Translations under genes and position numbers: made by a program
In this document: piece after piece, positions 16,204-23,854 of the stretch
How positions within the stretch are numbered: the stretch's first letter is position 1
Layout: each line of letters starts with the position of its first letter
Assembly: GCA_020051175.1 (NCBI GenBank)
Contig: JAGVJJ010000041.1
Span: 1 to 47,711, forward strand
DNA length: 47,711 nucleotides
Direction of reading: 5' to 3'
From: Bacteroidia bacterium
GTDB taxonomy: Bacteria; Bacteroidota; Bacteroidia; 2-12-FULL-35-15
Notes under the pieces: generated by a model
What the model was told of the DNA's origin: nothing
Database searches by the model: none
Seen by the model: only the letters and a program-made list of their open reading frames with translations

Positions 16204-16569
16204 TCAGCAAAATGATGGAGGATGGAAAACCGGGATGGATGCAGATTTGGCTTCACCACTTATAAAATCCGGAAAAACAACAGTAGCAGTTTCTGAAACA
16301 AATACAAAGTTGTGCAGCTCCTGTACAAACTGAATCTGGGTATTCATTTTAATGGCTGCAAGAGGGGACTTCTCCTTTTTATTCTCTTTCTGAAGCTGCT
16401 TCATCAAGTGGCATTTACCGTTGCAGCGCATTTTGGGCTTGCTCCGGTTAACGCAGAACGTCTTGGAAATATATTCTTTATTCAGCACATAATTGGCAAT
16501 AATGGCCACACTGCCGAACAATTGCATCAGCATGGCAAATACTAAAAATATGGCAACAAATTTTTTCAC
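16204..16569 (-). CDS. Small membrane-anchored protein with CNGKCH motif
   Basis: 121 aa. One N-terminal hydrophobic segment (~4-27) serves as anchor or signal. It is followed by C39VNRSKPKMRC49NGKC53H54L and a C-terminal HPPSFC with a terminal Cys. The CX3CH spacing recalls a haem site but more likely binds a metal ion. I recognise no named function, though small proteins of this look occur in Bacteroidota metal loci. It is the first gene of the minus-strand metal operon, divergent from the secreted HMA gene. Mostly described rather than identified. Confidence 0.65.
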   Translation of the reverse strand: MKKFVAIFLVFAMLMQLFGSVAIIANYVLNKEYISKTFCVNRSKPKMRCNGKCHLMKQLQKENKKEKSPLAAIKMNTQIQFVQELHNFVFVSETATVVFPDFISGEAKSASIPVFHPPSFC

Positions 16570-16576
16570 TTATAAA

Positions 16577-16584
16577 CAAAGATA
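16577..16584 (-). promoter_or_regulatory. Possible -7 box for the metal operon (minus)
   Basis: TATCTTTG on the minus strand, a TAnnTTTG match, 7 bp before the start of the CNGKCH gene. The nearest TTG upstream gives a 14-nt spacer, shorter than usual. Confidence 0.3.
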
Positions 16585-16615
16585 TGGATACAAATACCCA
16601 AAAGCCAGAAAAATG

Positions 16616-16647
16616 TTGTTTTTTACTGCTTCAAATACTTATATTTG
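16616..16647 (+). promoter_or_regulatory. Bacteroidota promoter for the HMA/OMP operon
   Basis: TTG at 16616-16618, a 21-nt spacer and TATATTTG at 16640-16647: a full match to TTG-N17-23-TAnnTTTG. It lies 21 bp before ATG 16669 and contains the TTG at 16645 that would otherwise be a start, so it decides the start of the next gene. Confidence 0.7.
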
Positions 16648-16668
16648 TTAGGTAATGGTACTTATCCG

Positions 16669-17184
16669 ATGAAACGTATTTTATTATTATTTATTGCCTT
16701 TGCATTCATTCACTGTGGTCTAAGGGCGCAGTTTACCAGTGTCCAGGTAAGGGTTGACGGCCTTACCTGCTCGGCCTGTTCCTACGCTACACAAAAGTCG
16801 CTTTATGAACTCGATTTTATTGACAGCGTCAAAATGGATCTGAATACAAATCTGGCTACCATCACCTTTAAAGAATCAAAAAAAGTTGATATCGATCAGA
16901 TTGCACAAAAAGTAACCGATGCAGGGTTTTCCGTTGGCCAGCTTACAGCCGTTCATACTTTCAACGGTTTGACTGCAGGCAATAATGCCTGCTTTGACTA
17001 TCTGGGCGATAAATATGGGTTCACAAACACCAACGACACTGTGTTGAATGGCCCGGCAACGCTTCTGTTCATCGGAAAAAAATTTATGAGCAAAGCCCAA
17101 CTAAAGAAATGGAAAGGCGTTCAGTCTAACTGTAAAACGGATAAATCCTTTACCGGAAAAACGTATATTGTTACCATTCAATGA
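16669..17184 (+). CDS. Secreted heavy-metal-associated (HMA) domain protein
   Basis: 171 aa from ATG 16669. A signal peptide (~1-21, ...CGLRAQ) is followed by an HMA fold, VQVRVDGLTCSACSYATQKSL, with metal ligands C34 and C37 (GLTCSAC in place of GMTCxxC), then the second half DSVKMDLNTNLATITF and VTDAGFSV. Residues ~95-171 are an extra domain (two more Cys, KKFMSKAQLKKW) that I do not recognise. HMA domains of this type usually work in the cytosol (CopZ, CopA); here it is exported, so it should bind Cu(I) or a similar ion in the periplasm. Its stop overlaps the next start by 4 bp (ATGA). Confidence 0.85.
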   Translation: MKRILLLFIAFAFIHCGLRAQFTSVQVRVDGLTCSACSYATQKSLYELDFIDSVKMDLNTNLATITFKESKKVDIDQIAQKVTDAGFSVGQLTAVHTFNGLTAGNNACFDYLGDKYGFTNTNDTVLNGPATLLFIGKKFMSKAQLKKWKGVQSNCKTDKSFTGKTYIVTIQ

Positions 17185-18122
17185 AAATACGTGCTTTAAT
17201 TGTATTTCTTTTTTCTGCGCTTTCATTAAGCCATGCCCAGGAGCTTTTTCCGCATGTTGACCCAGCAAGCAATATTCCAAAAGGCGTTTTCGGGATACGT
17301 GTTTTTAATGAAGGGTATACGGAAGTAGCACAGTTCAAAAGCCTTCAAAGTGTGCGTTTTATGCTGGGTATAAGCTCGAAATGGATGCTCACACAGTCCT
17401 TTAATTTTTCGAACCATCATGTACGAACCTTTCCTTCGGACTTTATCAGCAATGATGGAACAATCGGATACCACACACACGGTGTAAAAAAAGGCAACAA
17501 ATATCCTTACCAGCTCGCCAACCTTAACTTCAACATCAAATACCGCTTTCTGAGCATTGACGATGAGAAGGAGCATTTCAGGATGGCAGCTTATGTTGAA
17601 ATGGCAACCGGCAACCAGGCCCATGATGAAGCAGAACCATCATTAATGGGCGATAACAGCGGAATAGGGTTTGGTATGATTGCTACCAAACTTTATAAAC
17701 GGTATGCAATTTCAGGCTCTTTAGGCGGTATTCTTCCACAGAAATATTACTTCCAGGAAAACGATTCAAGCATGAATGTAGAGTATGGGAATGCCATTAC
17801 TTACAGTCTTTCCACGGGTATGTTGTGCTTGCCTCTAAAATACAAAGATTACAAGCAAACCAATGTAAACGTATACGCAGAGTTTGTGGGCAAAGCGTAC
17901 CAGGGCGCTTTTATACTGAACAATGAAAAGCAAACGGATGTTAGCAGTGTGCCGGCTTTGAACAAGGGCAATTATGTAGAATTCAGGCCTTCGGTTCAGT
18001 TTATATTTCTGTCCAACTTAAGGATTGATTTATCAATGGGAACAAGGCTTTTAGGTCGTTCTTATGTAAGAACCAGCCCCACTTATTATTTTACAATACA
18101 GCGGTATTTTTATTTTAAATAA
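17181..18122 (+). CDS. Outer-membrane beta-barrel protein, metal-locus partner
   Basis: 313 aa. Signal peptide ~1-19 (LSLSHAQ). The rest is amphipathic beta strands with aromatic girdles, ending YYFTIQRYFYFK, a typical terminal barrel strand. His-containing stretches include NFSNHHVRTF and GYHTHGVKK. It is translationally coupled to the secreted HMA protein (4-bp overlap), so the two probably act together: periplasmic carrier plus outer-membrane pore or sensor. I do not recognise a named family. Followed by a 145-bp spacer with no obvious terminator. Confidence 0.75.
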   Translation: MKIRALIVFLFSALSLSHAQELFPHVDPASNIPKGVFGIRVFNEGYTEVAQFKSLQSVRFMLGISSKWMLTQSFNFSNHHVRTFPSDFISNDGTIGYHTHGVKKGNKYPYQLANLNFNIKYRFLSIDDEKEHFRMAAYVEMATGNQAHDEAEPSLMGDNSGIGFGMIATKLYKRYAISGSLGGILPQKYYFQENDSSMNVEYGNAITYSLSTGMLCLPLKYKDYKQTNVNVYAEFVGKAYQGAFILNNEKQTDVSSVPALNKGNYVEFRPSVQFIFLSNLRIDLSMGTRLLGRSYVRTSPTYYFTIQRYFYFK

Positions 18123-18267
18123 AGAGAGCAACTATCTGCAATTGCACAATTTGCTAAGTCCCCGATTATAACACCATTTCAATTACTTTAGGTACTGGCC
18201 ATTAGATAACTTCCGCTATCGCACGGTGACACAGTTATTGGAGTATATTTGAAACAGCCAACTAGTC

Positions 18268-19341
18268 TTAAACTATCCCGCCCTCTTTCAGGCGTTCCGC
18301 ATTCTCCGCCAGCTGAAGGGCATCCAGCATCTCCTGTATGTCACCATCCATAAACAATGTAAGATTGTACAGGGTAAGGTTAATACGATGGTCAGTGATA
18401 CGGTTCTGAGGATAATTGTAAGTGCGTATTTTTTCTGAACGATCACCAGTGGCAACCATTGTTTTCCTCCGTTTGGAAACCGCCTCCAGGTGCTTTTGCA
18501 ACTCCAGTTCATAAAGCTTTGCTCTTAACATACGCATGGCAATCTCCCTGTTACCCAGCTGCGATCGCTCCTGCTGGCTTGTAACCACAATACCGGAAGG
18601 CTTGTGCGTAAGCATTACCTTGGTTTCCACTTTATTTACATTCTGTCCTCCAGCACCACCGGAGCGGGCAAACTGTATTTCCAAATCGGCAGGGTTAATC
18701 ACCACATCCACCTCATCTGCTTCAGGCATTACCATTACAGTTGCCGCAGATGTATGCACACGTCCCTGCGTTTCCGTTTCAGGGACACGCTGCACACGGT
18801 GTACACCTGCTTCAAATTTTAATATTCCATATGCGTTGTCGCCTGTTACGTTAAAAATAATCTCCTTAAAGCCTCCCATCGTTCCATCATTAGAATCAAC
18901 CACTTCCAGCTTTAACCCTATTCTTTCGCAATAGCGGGAATACATACGAAACAAATCACCGGCAAAAATACTTGCTTCATCCCCTCCTGTTCCTGCCCGG
19001 ATTTCCATCACCACATTTTTAGCATCTTCAGGGTCCTTAGGTATAAGCATCTGTCGGATCTGATCCTCCATCTTGTCCTTTTTGGCACTCAGTTCATCCA
19101 GGTCCATTTTGGCCATCTCACGCATCTCTTCATCCTTCTCGGTTGCCAGGATCCCTTTATTGAAATCTATGTTCTCCACCACATTTTTGTATTCGTGGTA
19201 AGCATTTACAACTTCCGTTAAATCTTTATACTCTTTATTGAATTTTTTAAACTCACTCATATTGCCAATAACCTTAGGATCAGAAAGCTTTTGCTCTACT
19301 TCCTCCCAGCGTCTTTTTATGGCTGCTAATTTGTCTAACAC
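18268..19341 (-). CDS. prfA: Peptide chain release factor 1
   Basis: 357 aa, the usual length for RF1. The peptidyl-hydrolysis motif GGQ is at 231-233 ([15 protein letters not shown]) and the codon-recognition tripeptide region reads PET at 187-189 in [14 protein letters not shown], the RF1 form (RF2 would have SPF). It terminates translation at UAA/UAG. A TACCTTCG near-match to the -7 box lies upstream. Convergent with the barrel gene before it; divergent from the next. Confidence 0.97.
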   Translation of the reverse strand: MLDKLAAIKRRWEEVEQKLSDPKVIGNMSEFKKFNKEYKDLTEVVNAYHEYKNVVENIDFNKGILATEKDEEMREMAKMDLDELSAKKDKMEDQIRQMLIPKDPEDAKNVVMEIRAGTGGDEASIFAGDLFRMYSRYCERIGLKLEVVDSNDGTMGGFKEIIFNVTGDNAYGILKFEAGVHRVQRVPETETQGRVHTSAATVMVMPEADEVDVVINPADLEIQFARSGGAGGQNVNKVETKVMLTHKPSGIVVTSQQERSQLGNREIAMRMLRAKLYELELQKHLEAVSKRRKTMVATGDRSEKIRTYNYPQNRITDHRINLTLYNLTLFMDGDIQEMLDALQLAENAERLKEGGIV

Positions 19342-19502
19342 TTTTTAAACTTTTAATTTATTTTAAGCTACGAAGGTATGAAAAAAGACTGATTTTGCCG
19401 GCTTATATATTCGGGCTCGATTAACTTTTATTTTTTACAATTTTTATGCTTAACATTACACTCTATATTTTTTCCTAATCAAAACTTTTAATAAAAAATT
19501 GC

Positions 19503-20213
19503 ATGAGAAAACACCTATTACAACTGACACTCCTGGGAGTGCTGTTTTTAACAGTAAACACCGGCAAAGCCGGAGAGAGCGGTTCTGAAATAAAACAGAA
19601 TGTTACCACGCACAACATTGAAAAGCTGGGAAAAGGATCCGGCAGCGATGATGGTGTAAAAGGAAAAATAATGGTGAACGCAGGTATAGGGCTTAACGGC
19701 ACAAGAGCTTTTCTGCTGCTGCAATACACTACCTATGATTCAAGCGCAAACATTGTACCTATAATTAATACTTCCTCGCAAATACCTTTGATCAACGTAG
19801 GGGTTGATTATGGCTTTGCCAGGAAGTTTTCGGTTGGCCTGGCATTTGGTTACCAGTCTATAAAGCTCAATGCCAGCGCTGCCAGCAATGGCATTGCAGG
19901 TACAGATACATGGACCCGCTTTCACATGTCAGGACGTGCAGACTACTACATTGTTGCCAAGGAGAACATAAACCTTTATACCGGTTTAAAAATCGGGTAC
20001 AACATTTACAATGTAAAATCAACATATACCACCATTGATCCCGCTTACATTTCAAAGCTAAGGAGCTACGTTGCCGGACCTTTGAAAACAGGTGTTCAGG
20101 CACATTTTGGTTTCAGCTATTTATTTAACGGAATGGTTGGAGTGAATACAGAAGTGGGTATTGCCGTTGGCGGACCGTACTACTTTGCTGCAGGACTGGC
20201 ATTGAAATTTTAA
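19503..20213 (+). CDS. Outer-membrane beta-barrel protein (hypothetical)
   Basis: 236 aa. Signal peptide ~1-24 (VNTGKAG), a polar linker (~25-55), then strands of an eight-stranded-type barrel (KIMVNAGIGLNG, PLINVGVDYGFARKFSVGLAFGYQSI, NINLYTGLKIGYNIY, AHFGFSYLFNGMVGVNTEVGIAVG) ending YFAAGLALKF. This is the general shape of small OmpW/OmpX-like or porin-family proteins. Single-gene unit between prfA and a strong terminator. Function not recognisable. Confidence 0.8.
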   Translation: MRKHLLQLTLLGVLFLTVNTGKAGESGSEIKQNVTTHNIEKLGKGSGSDDGVKGKIMVNAGIGLNGTRAFLLLQYTTYDSSANIVPIINTSSQIPLINVGVDYGFARKFSVGLAFGYQSIKLNASAASNGIAGTDTWTRFHMSGRADYYIVAKENINLYTGLKIGYNIYNVKSTYTTIDPAYISKLRSYVAGPLKTGVQAHFGFSYLFNGMVGVNTEVGIAVGGPYYFAAGLALKF

Positions 20214-20235
20214 TCCCTACAATTACAAACATTTT

Positions 20236-20274
20236 AAAACAATAAGGGCCGGTTTTACCGGCCCTTATTGTTTT
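20236..20274. terminator. Bidirectional intrinsic terminator
   Basis: Perfect 18-bp stem (20236-20253 with 20257-20274) with a TTT loop; GGGCCGG core between A and T runs. Shared by the convergent barrel gene and purM. Confidence 0.92.
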
Positions 20275-20294
20275 AATCTATGTGTGACAATCGT

Positions 20295-21500
20295 TTAATA
20301 TTCGAACGTACCAAATTCCGACCTGATAGTAAGCTTTTTCTGAGCGCTCGCCTCCACTCTCCCAACGATACGGGCATCCACACCAAAAGCTTGAGACAGT
20401 TCGATTATATCCTGCGCAATCGCTCCAGGAACATACAATTCCATACGGTGACCCATATTAAACACTTTGTACATTTCCTTCCAGTCAGTTTTGCTTTGCT
20501 CCTGTATAAGCTTAAACAATGGAGGAAGAGGGAACAGGTTGTCTTTTATGACATGTACATTATCCACAAAATGAAGCACCTTGGTTTGCGCCCCCCCGCT
20601 GCAATGAACCATTCCATGTATTTGTGAACGGTGTTTCCCAAGCACCTTTTTAATAATTGGTGCATAAGTACGTGTAGGTGCCAGCACAAGTTTACCGGCA
20701 TCAGTTGAGATGTGAGATGTGAGATGTGGGATTTGAGACAAATGCTCAAAATCAACTTTGTGTGTAAGGTTAACATTTCCGCTATAAATAAGCGATTCAG
20801 GAACAGCGGGGTCAAAGCTTTCAGGATATTTTGCAGCAAGTGATTTCTCAAATACATCATGACGGGCAGATGTAAGGCCGTTGCTGCCCATACCCCCATT
20901 GTATTCTGTTTCATAGCTTGCCTGACCATACGATGCCAGGCCCACGATTACATTCCCAGCCTGTATATTGCTGTTATCAATTACATCCGAACGCTTCATG
21001 CGGCAAACAACAGTAGAATCAACAATAATGGAGCGCACAATATCCCCTACATCTGCTGTTTCGCCACCCGTTGAATAAATACCGATACCGTAGCTCCTCA
21101 ATTGTTCCAGCACCACTTCCGTACCATTGATTATTGCCGAAATCACTTCGCCCGGAATAAGGTTTTTATTCCTCCCGATGGTGGAGGATAACAAAATATT
21201 ATCTGTAGCCCCAACACAAAGCAAATCATCTGTATTCATCACAATGGCATCCTGCGCAATACCCTTCCATACCGAAATATCACCTGTTTCCTTCCAGTAA
21301 ATATATGCCAGCGAGGATTTTGTTCCGGCACCATCTGCGTGCATTACAATACAGTAGTTCTCGTCACCACTCAGGTAGTCCGGAACAATTTTACAGAATG
21401 CCTTTGGAAATAAGCCTTTATCAATTTTTGAAATGGCACTGTGCACATCCTCTTTGGATGCGGAAACCCCTCTTTGATTGTACCTGCTGTCAGTTGTCAT
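20295..21500 (-). CDS. purM: Phosphoribosylformylglycinamidine cyclo-ligase
   Basis: AIR synthase, step five of purine synthesis: FGAM + ATP to aminoimidazole ribonucleotide. 401 aa in the longer Bacteroidota form. Motifs: RYNQRGVSASKEDVH at the start, HADGAGTKSSLAY (ATP loop), DLLCVGA, STGGETADVGD, GMGSNGLTSARH, LAPTRTYAP and FNMGHRMEL. An ATG at 21516-21518 is also in frame, but it lies inside a hairpin after the upstream gene and the protein reads naturally from MTTDSRYNQRG, so I chose 21500. Residues near LSQIPHLTSHISTD are encoded by a 7-bp tandem repeat (TGAGATG, 20706-20727), a small oddity in an otherwise conserved region. Confidence 0.95.
   Translation of the reverse strand: MTTDSRYNQRGVSASKEDVHSAISKIDKGLFPKAFCKIVPDYLSGDENYCIVMHADGAGTKSSLAYIYWKETGDISVWKGIAQDAIVMNTDDLLCVGATDNILLSSTIGRNKNLIPGEVISAIINGTEVVLEQLRSYGIGIYSTGGETADVGDIVRSIIVDSTVVCRMKRSDVIDNSNIQAGNVIVGLASYGQASYETEYNGGMGSNGLTSARHDVFEKSLAAKYPESFDPAVPESLIYSGNVNLTHKVDFEHLSQIPHLTSHISTDAGKLVLAPTRTYAPIIKKVLGKHRSQIHGMVHCSGGAQTKVLHFVDNVHVIKDNLFPLPPLFKLIQEQSKTDWKEMYKVFNMGHRMELYVPGAIAQDIIELSQAFGVDARIVGRVEASAQKKLTIRSEFGTFEY
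20706..20733. repeat. 7-bp tandem repeat within purM
   Basis: Three exact copies of TGAGATG (20706-20726) followed by a degenerate fourth. It encodes PHLTSHIS in purM. Since 7 is not a multiple of 3, gain or loss of one copy would shift the frame. Confidence 0.7.
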
Positions 21501-21512
21501 TTGCGTAAAATG

Positions 21513-21565
21513 AAACATCCCGTACCAGACCTCTTGAGAGAATATCAGCCGGGAGCGGGATGTTT
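21513..21565 (-). terminator. Hairpin after the OmpA-family gene
   Basis: Inverted repeat of 10 bp, AAACATCCCG (21513-21522) and CGGGATGTTT (21556-21565), read on the minus strand between the OmpA-family gene and purM. The loop is long (33 nt) and the T-tract short, so termination may be partial; read-through or attenuation is possible. Confidence 0.4.
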
Positions 21566-21586
21566 ACTTTTGAATTATAAATAATC

Positions 21587-23698
21587 TTATTCTTCCTCTT
21601 CTTCTTCTTCCTCAGTTTTAGGTTTTTGCTGCTGAGTTTTAGGAACAACCTTAGGAGCGTTCGGATTTACGTAATCTTTACGTAATACAGTAAATACCGT
21701 ACGTCTGTTTTTCTGCATCATTGCCTCAAATACCTCTTTAGGCTGACCTTTGGAAGTTTTGTTGATGTAAGCCTCAGTAAGTGAATACTGAAGGTTTCCA
21801 TCTGCATCCCTCACCTCTACCGGACGTTTTTCACCATACCCTTTAGCAACCATACGTTCCGCAGGTATCCCTTTGGATATCAGGTAATTAACGCAAGATT
21901 GCGCCCTTTTCTCAGAAAGCACCTGGTTGTCGGCATCCCCACCTCTAAAGTCAGTGTGAGAGCTTAACTCAATCACAATATTTCCATTATCAATCAAGGT
22001 ATTGTATAAGAAATCCAACGAGTCTTTTGACTGCTGAGTTAACTCAAAGCTACCCAATTCATACAATACATCCGGGAAACGGATTTCTTTCTCGATAGGC
22101 GTTAAGCAGAAATTGATACCTTTAAAGGTTTTTGCTTCTTCAATACCTACGGTAGTCACTTTTTGTTTTTCAGAAGAGTTCAGGAAGCCTAAAGGGCCTT
22201 TTCTTGAAACCACATCTTTACCTACATCCGTAGTAATTGTATAAGACACATTAGGAACAACATAACGTGCTGAACCATTTTCAGCAAACTTATATTTTCC
22301 TTCAGCGTCTGTTTTTGTTTCTACGTTAGTTCCATCAGAGCCAGCTAAACGAACAACAACACCTTCTACAGGCTCTTTAAATTTACAGTCCACAACCTTA
22401 CCTTCAATTACGAACAATAATGGTGGCAATACAAACGACCAAAGGTCATCGGCACCTTTAGTACCTTCACGGTTAGAAGAAAGATACCCTCTTTCTTTAG
22501 CACCTTCGAAAATGATACCAAAATCGTCACCAGCTGAGTTCAAAGGGTATTTAAGGTTAGTAACATTGGTCCACTCGCCTTTTCCTTTTTTCTCTGCCTT
22601 AAATACATCTAAACCACCCATACCCAAATGTCCGTCAGATGAGAAATAAAGTGTTCCATCATCATGGATAAAAGGGAATACTTCATTACCTGCTGTATTA
22701 ATGGTAGGCCCAAGGTTTACTGGTGCATCCCATTTTTTCTCTTTTTTGTTGTAGTTCGACATCCAAAGGTCGTTTTCGCCTTGTCCGCCTGGCATATCAG
22801 AAGCAAAAATCAACATGGTTCCGCCTGATGACAATGCAGGAGAAGCAAACTTGTTGCTATCGGTGCAGAAGCTTAACTTTTCAGGTTCGCTCCAGGTAGT
22901 TCCTTTTCTTGTAGCAGAATATAACTGATTAAGTGATGTAGAACCTTTTTCAGACAAACAGCGGGTAAACACCATTAAATCCCCTTTTTTGGTCATGGTG
23001 GATAAACCTTCGTTGTCATTGGTGTTTACAGGAGGTGGGATAGGAGTTGGAGTACTCCAGCGGCCGTTCTTATCTTGCTGAGTTTCAAATATATCGCTAT
23101 AATACTCACCCAATGTACCATCCATAGCACCACCGGTAACACCAGGACGCATAGAGGTAAATAGCAGCTTATTGTATTTTTTATCACCATAAGTAGGAGC
23201 AAAATCCGGATCCTTACTATTCACAAGGGCCAGATTCTCTACTTTATAGCGCGTTGGGTTTTCTTTCCATTTCGTAGCTAATTCGCAGGATTTCACACCA
23301 TTTTCACCTCTCGGATCTGAAGGCGCATCGGTTTGATAATTCTGATACTCTATAAGGGCTTCATTATACTTTTCCTGGGCTTTTTTGGCATCCGCAAGGT
23401 ATAATTTTGCTTTCGGATCGGTGTAGTTTGCTTTGATTGCTTTTACGTACCATGCTTCAGCTTGTTTGCTATCGCCAGTAAGCCTGTAACACTCCGCAAT
23501 CCTGAAAATAATATAGGCTTTATCCTCTTTTTTCTTTGCTTTGGTATATGCCTTTTTGTAAAGCTCAATTGCATTAAAATATTGTTTATTATTAAATGAA
23601 TTGTCGGCCTCTACAGCAAAATTTTTCTGGGCCATTGCATTAACCGAAAACACTAGAGTTGCAACGAATGTAACGATTACTTTTGTAGTTAGATTCAT
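21587..23698 (-). CDS. PorE-like OmpA-family protein (TPR, WD40-like, CRD, OmpA)
   Basis: 703 aa. Signal peptide 1-23 (NAMAQ), TPR-like helices ~25-125, PD40/WD40-like propeller blades ~160-425 (NKLLFTSMRPG, LYFSSDGHLGMGGLDVFKA, GYLSSNREGTKGADDLW), a carboxypeptidase-regulatory-like domain ~427-490, and an OmpA peptidoglycan-binding domain ~540-675 (SSHTDFRGGDADNQVLSEKRAQSCVNYL). This four-domain order is that of PorE, the T9SS component that anchors the machine to peptidoglycan. Bacteroidota usually carry several such paralogs, so a general anchoring role is possible. The protein ends in a QQQKPKT linker and eight Glu, which is unusual. Confidence 0.85.
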   Translation of the reverse strand: MNLTTKVIVTFVATLVFSVNAMAQKNFAVEADNSFNNKQYFNAIELYKKAYTKAKKKEDKAYIIFRIAECYRLTGDSKQAEAWYVKAIKANYTDPKAKLYLADAKKAQEKYNEALIEYQNYQTDAPSDPRGENGVKSCELATKWKENPTRYKVENLALVNSKDPDFAPTYGDKKYNKLLFTSMRPGVTGGAMDGTLGEYYSDIFETQQDKNGRWSTPTPIPPPVNTNDNEGLSTMTKKGDLMVFTRCLSEKGSTSLNQLYSATRKGTTWSEPEKLSFCTDSNKFASPALSSGGTMLIFASDMPGGQGENDLWMSNYNKKEKKWDAPVNLGPTINTAGNEVFPFIHDDGTLYFSSDGHLGMGGLDVFKAEKKGKGEWTNVTNLKYPLNSAGDDFGIIFEGAKERGYLSSNREGTKGADDLWSFVLPPLLFVIEGKVVDCKFKEPVEGVVVRLAGSDGTNVETKTDAEGKYKFAENGSARYVVPNVSYTITTDVGKDVVSRKGPLGFLNSSEKQKVTTVGIEEAKTFKGINFCLTPIEKEIRFPDVLYELGSFELTQQSKDSLDFLYNTLIDNGNIVIELSSHTDFRGGDADNQVLSEKRAQSCVNYLISKGIPAERMVAKGYGEKRPVEVRDADGNLQYSLTEAYINKTSKGQPKEVFEAMMQKNRRTVFTVLRKDYVNPNAPKVVPKTQQQKPKTEEEEEEEE

Positions 23699-23743
23699 AT
23701 CTGATTTATAGAGTTTAGCTATTTAAGGGTGCTAAAATAAATA

Positions 23744-23781
23744 AATAATTGAAACAAAAAAACTTTTTTGTTTCAATTATT
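23744..23781. repeat. Perfect 18-bp palindrome before the PorE-like gene
   Basis: Arms 23744-23761 and 23764-23781 are exact inverted copies with a 2-nt centre. AT-rich. It lies 46 bp upstream of the PorE-like start and 74 bp downstream of glnN's stop. May be an operator or a second terminator. Confidence 0.6.
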
Positions 23782-23809
23782 GAAGGCATTGGGTTTGAAA
23801 ATTAAGCAG

Positions 23810-23842
23810 ATACTGCCCTGCAAGAGGTATGCAGGGCAGTAT
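23810..23842 (-). terminator. Intrinsic terminator of glnN
   Basis: Perfect 13-bp stem (23810-23822 with 23830-23842), 7-nt loop, GC core CTGCCCTGC. It begins 13 bp after the glnN stop. The T-tract after it on the minus strand is weak. Confidence 0.6.
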
Positions 23843-23854
23843 TTGATGCGATAT

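Noticed and set aside
16645..16668. TTG start for the secreted HMA protein
   Set aside because: The TTG is the end of a full-consensus -7 box, and the signal peptide begins at ATG 16669.
18123..18267. Terminator between the barrel gene and prfA
   Set aside because: I could not find a convincing stem-loop with a T-tract in this spacer.
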